A stretch of DNA of 10,117 nucleotides from Muribaculaceae bacterium (GTDB taxonomy: Bacteria; Bacteroidota; Bacteroidia; Bacteroidales; Muribaculaceae): the NCBI GenBank assembly GCA_024400895.1, contig JAKSMA010000070.1, positions 1 through 10,117 of the forward strand, read 5' to 3'. Shown in pieces: positions 5,561 through 10,117 of the stretch. The first letter of the stretch is position 1. Each line of letters opens with the position of its first letter. Below the pieces are notes generated by a model that saw nothing but the letters and a program-made list of their open reading frames with translations, was not told the origin of the DNA and did not search any database. The translations under genes and the position numbers were made by a program.

Positions 5561-8500
5561 TTCGACAGTGATTTGCAATTCGTATTCGTCCATGTCGACG
5601 GCGATTACCTCAGCGCCTTCAACAGGGGTCAATTCGATAGCGACAGCAAGCACTTGTTTTGCAATGTAGTCCTTGAATTGGGCCACAGCATCGTTGACGT
5701 GTTCGTCGGGAGTGATTTTCACCACGATACGGTCGGTGATGTTGAAATCTTTGCTCTTACGCACGTTTTGGATGCGGTTCACTAATTCGCGGGCGATACC
5801 TTCTTTGCGGAGGTCGTCGGTGATGGTGATGTCGAGTGCCACGGTGATGTTGCCTTCGTTAGCCACGAGCCATCCAGGAATGTCTTCGCTGATTACTTCC
5901 ACATCAGCCAATTCCACAACAGCCTCTTCGCCACCGAGATTGAGGACGATTTTGCCTTCTTTCTCGAATTGTGCGATTTGTGCTTGTTCGAGTGTGGTGA
6001 GTGCTTGTGCAGCAGCCTTCATGTTTTTTTTTTTTTTTTGACCAAGTTTCTTGAAGTCGGGCTTGATGCGCTTCACGAGGATGCCAGCGTCGCCACCCAC
6101 ATAGTTGATGCCCTTCACATTCACTTCACCCATGATGAGGTCGGCCACGGCTTCGATGTCTTGCTTTTGGTTGTCGTCGAGCACTGGCACCATGATAGCG
6201 GTGAGTGGTTGCTTCACCTTCAAGTTTTTCTTGCGGCGGAGTGAAAGCACCATAGAGGTGATTTGCTGTGCGATGGCCATTCGCTTTTCGAGTTTTGCGT
6301 CGATAGCCGCTTCGTCAACCTTTGGATACATGGCCAGGTGAACTGATGTTTCGCTGCCAGTGAGGTCGCGATAGAGCATATCGGCATAGAATGGTGCGAT
6401 AGGAGCCATCAGCATCGCCACAGTCTTGAGGCAAGTGTAGAGCGTTTGGTTGGCAGCCAAGTCGCCGTCCCAGAAGCGAGAGCGGTTGAGGCGAACATAC
6501 CAGTTGCTGAGGTTGTCGACCACGAATTCGCTGATAGCGCGAGCCGCCTTGGTGAGTTCGTAGTCTTCGATATCGAATGTTACATCTTTCACGAGAGAAT
6601 TGAGCACAGAGATAATCCAGCGGTCGATTTCTGGGCGTTCAGCCAATGGCACTTGAGGTGCGGTGAAATCGAAGTTGCAGAGATTAGCGTAGAGTGCGAA
6701 GAATGAATAAGTGTTGTGGAGCTTGCCGAAGAACTTGCTGCCCGACACTTCTTCCACGCCTGCTTGGTCAAACTTCAGGTTGTCCCAAGGAGAAGAGTTG
6801 CTGATCATATACCAGCGGATAGGGTCGGTACCATATTTTTCGATAGCCATGAATGGGTCAACGGCATTGCCCAGGCGCTTACTCATCTTGTTACCGTTCT
6901 TGTCGAGTACCAAACCATTGGAAATCACACTCTTGTAGGCCACGCTGTCGAACACCATAGTGGCGATTGCGTGGAGTGTGAAGAACCAGCCACGAGTTTG
7001 GTCTTGACCTTCAGCGATGAAGTCGGCAGGATAGAAGCTGCCGCTGTCCACGAGGTCTTTGTTCTCAAATGGGTAGTGGAGTTGTGCGTATGGCATAGCG
7101 CCACTGTCGAACCATACATCGATGAGGTCAAGCTCGCGCTTCATTGGTTGACCGCTTTCGCTCACCAGCACGATATCGTCAACGTATGGGCGGTGGAGGT
7201 CGATTTTTTCGTAGTTTTCATCGCTATAGTCACCAACCACGAAACCAGCCTTTTTCCAAGGATTTTCAGCCATCACACCTGCTGCCACAGCTTTTTCCAT
7301 CTCGTTGTAGAGTTCTTCTACGCTGCCGATACAGATTTCTTCGTGGGTGTCTGCGTTGCGCCAGATTGGAAGAGGAGTGCCCCAATAGCGGCTACGGCTC
7401 AAGTTCCAGTCGTTGAGGTTTTCAAGCCACTTGCCAAAGCGTCCGGTGCCAGTGTGTTCTGGTTTCCACTTGATGGTCTTGTTGAGTTCCACCATGCGGT
7501 CGCGGCAAGCGGTAGAGCGAATGAACCAACTGTCGAGAGGATAGTAGAGGATAGGCTTGTCGGTACGCCAACAGTGTGGGTAGTTGTGCGTGTGCTTCTC
7601 CATCTTGAAGGCGGTGCCGTCTTGCTTCATGCGGATGCAGATGTAGATGTTGAGGTCTTCATCCTTGGCAGCAGCCTTTTCGTCGAAGCGTCCGTCGACA
7701 GTGTATTTTGGGTCGTAGGCGTTCTTCACATAAGCGCCTGCGTATTCTTTGTAAACATCAATATTCACGAAATTTTTCACGAAGTCGTCGTCGAGGTCTT
7801 CGAAGGTGAAGTAGCGTCCTTCAAAGTCGACCATAGGGCGAGTTTCCATCTTCTTGTTGATCATAAAGAGCGATGGAATGCCAGCTGCGCGTGCCACGTT
7901 GGCGTCATCGGCACCGAATGTAGGCGCGATGTGAACGATACCGGTACCGTCGTCGGTGGTCACATAGTCGCCAGGGATAACGCGGAAACCATTGTCGTTG
8001 CCCACGATTTTACCGTCGATTTTGTCAACAGGCTTTACCCATGGGAAAAGCTGTTCATACTTCATGCCCACGAGCTCTGCACCTGTGAATTCGGCAATCA
8101 CCTTGTAAGGAACCACCTTGTCGCCTTGCTTGTAGGCGTCGAGAGCGAGTTCAGCTCCTTCAGCAGCGAAGTAGGCGTTGAGGCGAGCCTTTGCCATGAT
8201 GTAGGTGGCAGGCTTGCCAGTGTATGGGTTGTAGCTTTCCACTGCCACATAGTCGATTTTTGGACCCACGCAGAGTGCCGTGTTGGAAGGCAAAGTCCAA
8301 GGTGTTGTGGTCCAAGCGATGATGTAGAGGTTTTCAAAACCAGCGTCAACTTTGCTCAGAATGTCGGCTACCACCTTGTTGTCGTCTTTCTTGACGGTGA
8401 ACTGGGCGGTAACGGTTTGGTCCTTCACATCGCGATAGCAACCAGGTTGGTTCAATTCGTGACTGCTCAAACCTGTGCCGGCAGCAGGAGAATAAGGCTG

Positions 8501-9034
8501 AATGGTGTAGCCCTTGTAAAGGAGACCCTTACCGTGGAGTTGCTTGAGAAGCCACCAGAGGGTTTCGATGTAGCTGTTCTTGTAGGTGATGTAAGGATTG
8601 TCAAGGTCCACCCAGTAACCCATCTTATTGGTGAGGTCGGTCCATTCCTTGGTGTATTTCATCACCTCCTTGCGGCAGGCTGCATTATATTCGTCGACTG
8701 AAATCTTCTTGCCGATGTCTTCTTTCTTGATGCCGAGAGCCTTCTCTACGCCCAATTCCACTGGCAGACCGTGAGTGTCCCAACCAGCCTTGCGCATCAC
8801 CTTGTGGCCGTTCATGGTCTTGTAGCGGCACACGATGTCTTTAATGGTGCGGGCAAGCACGTGGTGGATACCAGGCATACCGTTGGCAGATGGTGGACCT
8901 TCATAGAACACAAAAGTGGGAGCGCCTTCACGCTCTTCGATACTCTTGGCGAACACATTTTCCTGTTCCCAGAGTTTCAGCACGTCTTTGTTGACGTCGG
9001 AAAGATTCAGTTTGCTATATTCTCTAAACTTCAT
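5552..9034 (-). CDS. ileS: Isoleucyl-tRNA synthetase (IleRS2 type)
   Basis: Charges tRNA-Ile with isoleucine in the cytoplasm. At 1160 residues it is full length for the long IleRS2-like enzymes. The class I signature, normally HXGH, reads GIHH at 55-58 in ANGMPGIHHVLARTIKD. The editing (CP1) domain has TTTPWTLPSNTA (242-253) and GTGIVHIAPTFGADD (363-377). The catalytic core continues with DVWFDSG and DQTRGWFFTL, and KMSKR is at 716-720. An anticodon-binding helical domain follows (about 800-940), then a C-terminal extension. An unbroken run of 16 A in the coding strand encodes the Q999-KKKK-N1004 segment. The start is ATG 9032-9034 with no Shine-Dalgarno; the bases before it are a U-run from an A/T palindrome. 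A -7 box lies 38 bp upstream. First gene of the ileS-dksA-lspA-DUF4296 cluster. Confidence 0.97.
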   Translation of the reverse strand: MKFREYSKLNLSDVNKDVLKLWEQENVFAKSIEEREGAPTFVFYEGPPSANGMPGIHHVLARTIKDIVCRYKTMNGHKVMRKAGWDTHGLPVELGVEKALGIKKEDIGKKISVDEYNAACRKEVMKYTKEWTDLTNKMGYWVDLDNPYITYKNSYIETLWWLLKQLHGKGLLYKGYTIQPYSPAAGTGLSSHELNQPGCYRDVKDQTVTAQFTVKKDDNKVVADILSKVDAGFENLYIIAWTTTPWTLPSNTALCVGPKIDYVAVESYNPYTGKPATYIMAKARLNAYFAAEGAELALDAYKQGDKVVPYKVIAEFTGAELVGMKYEQLFPWVKPVDKIDGKIVGNDNGFRVIPGDYVTTDDGTGIVHIAPTFGADDANVARAAGIPSLFMINKKMETRPMVDFEGRYFTFEDLDDDFVKNFVNIDVYKEYAGAYVKNAYDPKYTVDGRFDEKAAAKDEDLNIYICIRMKQDGTAFKMEKHTHNYPHCWRTDKPILYYPLDSWFIRSTACRDRMVELNKTIKWKPEHTGTGRFGKWLENLNDWNLSRSRYWGTPLPIWRNADTHEEICIGSVEELYNEMEKAVAAGVMAENPWKKAGFVVGDYSDENYEKIDLHRPYVDDIVLVSESGQPMKRELDLIDVWFDSGAMPYAQLHYPFENKDLVDSGSFYPADFIAEGQDQTRGWFFTLHAIATMVFDSVAYKSVISNGLVLDKNGNKMSKRLGNAVDPFMAIEKYGTDPIRWYMISNSSPWDNLKFDQAGVEEVSGSKFFGKLHNTYSFFALYANLCNFDFTAPQVPLAERPEIDRWIISVLNSLVKDVTFDIEDYELTKAARAISEFVVDNLSNWYVRLNRSRFWDGDLAANQTLYTCLKTVAMLMAPIAPFYADMLYRDLTGSETSVHLAMYPKVDEAAIDAKLEKRMAIAQQITSMVLSLRRKKNLKVKQPLTAIMVPVLDDNQKQDIEAVADLIMGEVNVKGINYVGGDAGILVKRIKPDFKKLGQKKKKNMKAAAQALTTLEQAQIAQFEKEGKIVLNLGGEEAVVELADVEVISEDIPGWLVANEGNITVALDITITDDLRKEGIARELVNRIQNVRKSKDFNITDRIVVKITPDEHVNDAVAQFKDYIAKQVLAVAIELTPVEGAEVIAVDMDEYELQITVEKA
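6024..6039 (-). repeat. ileS: 16-nt homopolymer A tract inside ileS
   Basis: Sixteen T on the plus strand, so sixteen A in the ileS coding strand, spanning codons 999-1004 (CAA AAA AAA AAA AAA AAC). By hand translation, loss of one A gives ACA TGA at once, and gain of one A reaches a TGA after about 40 codons. Such a tract is prone to replication and transcription slippage, and also to sequencing error. Confidence 0.9.
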
Positions 9035-9035
9035 A

Positions 9036-9051
9036 AAAAAAAGCTTTTTTT
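9036..9051. promoter_or_regulatory. A7-GC-T7 palindrome next to the ileS start
   Basis: A perfect 16-bp palindrome (seven A, GC, seven T) ends one base from the ileS ATG, so the mRNA has an A-rich stretch and then U8 directly before AUG. It could form a weak hairpin that hides the start or simply be a low-complexity leader. No Shine-Dalgarno sequence is present. Confidence 0.6.
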
Positions 9052-9064
9052 ATTTCGTGATATA

Positions 9065-9346
9065 TTAATGTGCAAAGATATGAAAAAAATCCCATATTTT
9101 GGCCCGATTTAGCAGCCTTTTTTCTCTTCGACTTAAGTCTACGAAGGCTCCAAACGAATTTATTATTTTCATATCTCCTAACTTTTCACCTTCTGTCTTC
9201 AGATATTCTGTTGTCTTTATAAATGCTTCTTCATCCACACTCTCTAACTTAAAGGTAACAGTTACCGTTTGAACGAGGCGTTTTGTAATCTTGTTATGGA
9301 TGGAGATTTTTGTTTTGGCTGTGGGTTGGGGTAAAAAAGGCTGCAT
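9065..9346 (-). CDS. Doubtful small ORF, hypothetical
   Basis: An open frame of 93 codons between the dockerin gene and ileS. I do not recognise the product. It is basic and without signal peptide or membrane segment; a middle part (VDEEAFIKTTEYLKTEGEKL) would be helical and the end (SRREKRLLNRAKIW) is basic. Against it being a gene: the only ATG that gives this length is within the stem of the upstream terminator (9344-9346), no ribosome-binding site precedes it, and its 3' end covers the ileS promoter box. If it is real, translation would start later, at a non-ATG codon or at the internal ATG of MKIINS. It may equally be non-coding spacer or the remains of a gene. Confidence 0.25.
   Translation of the reverse strand: MQPFLPQPTAKTKISIHNKITKRLVQTVTVTFKLESVDEEAFIKTTEYLKTEGEKLGDMKIINSFGAFVDLSRREKRLLNRAKIWDFFHIFAH
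9073..9080 (-). promoter_or_regulatory. -7 promoter box of ileS
   Basis: On the minus strand the site reads TATCTTTG, an exact match to the Bacteroidota -7 consensus TAnnTTTG, 38 bp before the ileS ATG. Transcription would start a few bases downstream, giving a leader of roughly 30 nt. No TTTG is visible 19-21 nt upstream, so the -33 half is weak. It lies inside the last codons of the doubtful ORF at 9065-9346. Confidence 0.7.
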
Positions 9347-9371
9347 CCCAAAGTAGACGGATGCAGCCTTT
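9333..9371 (-). terminator. Intrinsic terminator of the dockerin-protein gene
   Basis: On the minus strand AAAGGCTGCATCC (plus 9359-9371) pairs perfectly with GGATGCAGCCTTT, giving a 13-bp stem with a 10-nt loop, followed by a run of six T in all (plus 9333-9338). It lies 25 bp after the stop of the dockerin-protein gene and separates it from the ileS cluster. Confidence 0.9.
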
Positions 9372-9396
9372 ATGGTGGTAGTTATTTAATGCTGGA

Positions 9397-10117
9397 TTAT
9401 TCTGCTGAGGCGAGAATCATGTTGATGAGGGCGGTAACGTCGCTCACATTGATGGTGCCGTTGGCGTCGACATCGCAGAGCGAAGTGACATAATCAGCTG
9501 TGCCGAGAATCTTGTTGATGAGTGCAGTGACGTCGCTCACGTTAATCACGCCGTTGCTGTCCACATCGCCAGGCTTTGCAAGTGGTGTGCCGCCAGTTGG
9601 GTCGATGGTGTAGACGATGTAGGATGCATCTGGGTATTTGAGTTGAGGCAGTTGCATGTACACACTGCCAGCGTCCACATTATTGAATCGGCTTGACGCT
9701 GATTTGATAGGGTTGAACTTATTGTCTTTCCACAAGAATCTGTTTTCTGTTTCGGTGCTTGCTGGCGCAACCGTTCCAGTGAGTGAGCCGATGAGGTAAT
9801 TGACCACTTTCACTGGTTGCACATTCAAAGTTCCTGGCTCGATGATGTCGAAGTATGCTGCTTTATTTTTTGATGCGCAGCGGAGCAAGACGGGAGTGTT
9901 TGCAGGCACAATGTTGTCGGGCAACTCTACATAATACAAGTAGCCATCGTTTTCGTTTGCTTCCCTGTATTTGGTGATGATGAGAGGGGCGGCGTTGTCT
10001 TGTCTTACAATCACGTCCTTGTCGAAGCAGAATTGGCGGTAATTGTTGCCTTCATAGATTAATGACGCGAGTTCGGGATAATGTTTTCATATAATCCTGA
10101 TACCCCACGTTTAAATC
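9397..10117 (-). CDS. Secreted protein with C-terminal dockerin-like repeats, partial, apparently frameshifted
   Basis: Only the C-terminal part is in the window. The end carries two EF-hand-like dockerin type I repeats: GDVDSNGVINVSDVTALI and CDVDANGTINVSDVTALI, each with calcium-loop positions D, D, N, N and D. Before them is a beta-rich region (VPANTPVLLRC, GSVYMQLPQLKYP, SYIVYTIDP) of the kind found in secreted Bacteroidota proteins. The frame is open from 10086 to the stop at 9397-9399 but has no ATG; a TGA lies at 10087-10089. The only start nearby is a GTG at 10012-10014, which leaves conserved-looking sequence (ASLIYEGNNYRQF) untranslated. A second frame is open from the window edge (GYQDYMKTLS) down to about 10052, and dropping one C from the CCC at 10075-10077 joins the two smoothly. 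I read this as a partial CDS with a one-base insertion, real or from assembly. Ligand unknown. Confidence 0.7.
9421..9570 (-). repeat. Two dockerin repeats, 93-bp period
   Basis: The two dockerin units are also alike in DNA: GTTGATGAG begins at 9421 and at 9514, exactly 93 bp (31 codons) apart, and CGTCGCTCAC recurs in both. This is an internal coding duplication, typical of dockerin domains. Confidence 0.8.

Noticed and set aside
6716..8701. A 661-codon open frame on the plus strand opposite ileS
   Set aside because: It is the antisense of a certain ileS coding sequence, has no recognisable domain, and starts and stops without regulatory signals. Long antisense frames are common opposite genes with biased codons.
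9035..9064. T-box or other riboswitch before ileS
   Set aside because: The space between the -7 box and the start codon is only about 38 bp, too short for a T-box, and none of its motifs is seen.

Overview
The window looks like a chromosomal segment of a Bacteroidota bacterium, most likely order Bacteroidales and plausibly a Prevotella-like genus. The evidence is a TAnnTTTG-type -7 promoter box upstream of ileS, a carboxypeptidase-regulatory-domain TonB-dependent receptor, a DksA/TraR protein with a degenerate zinc finger, a DUF4296-type lipoprotein, a long IleRS2-type isoleucyl-tRNA synthetase, and a secreted protein ending in dockerin-like repeats. Every convincing gene is on the minus strand, so transcription runs from high to low coordinates. 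I see no tRNA, rRNA, CRISPR array or intact transposase.

Layout in transcription order. (1) 10117-9397: C-terminal part of a secreted dockerin-type protein, entering from outside the window, apparently frameshifted near 10075-10086, and closed by a textbook intrinsic terminator at 9333-9371. (2) 9346-9065: a doubtful 93-residue ORF whose only ATG lies inside that terminator; the ileS promoter box lies in its 3' end. (3) 9034-3426: a tight housekeeping cluster of ileS, a DksA/TraR-like regulator, lspA and a DUF4296 lipoprotein, with gaps of 62, 3 and 27 bp. (4) 3317-1758: mlaE-mlaF, the permease and ATPase of an MCE/Mla-type lipid transporter, 18 bp apart; no MlaD is present here. (5) 1757-772: about 1 kb without a credible gene, built from at least two inverted-repeat elements and several palindromes. 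(6) 771-1: N-terminal 257 codons of a TonB-dependent outer-membrane receptor, cut by the window edge.

Much of the cluster concerns the cell envelope. LspA cleaves lipoprotein signal peptides, the next gene encodes a lipoprotein, MlaE/MlaF move lipids between the membranes, and the last gene is an outer-membrane receptor. IleRS and the DksA-like protein link this to translation and to transcription control.

The points most worth a second look are: the swapped GIHH signature in IleRS (HXGH to GXHH); an uninterrupted 16-A run in the ileS coding strand where loss of one A gives an almost immediate stop; the two MITE-like elements between mlaF and the receptor gene; and the apparent frameshift in the dockerin protein. 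I did not find a clearly new multi-gene system.
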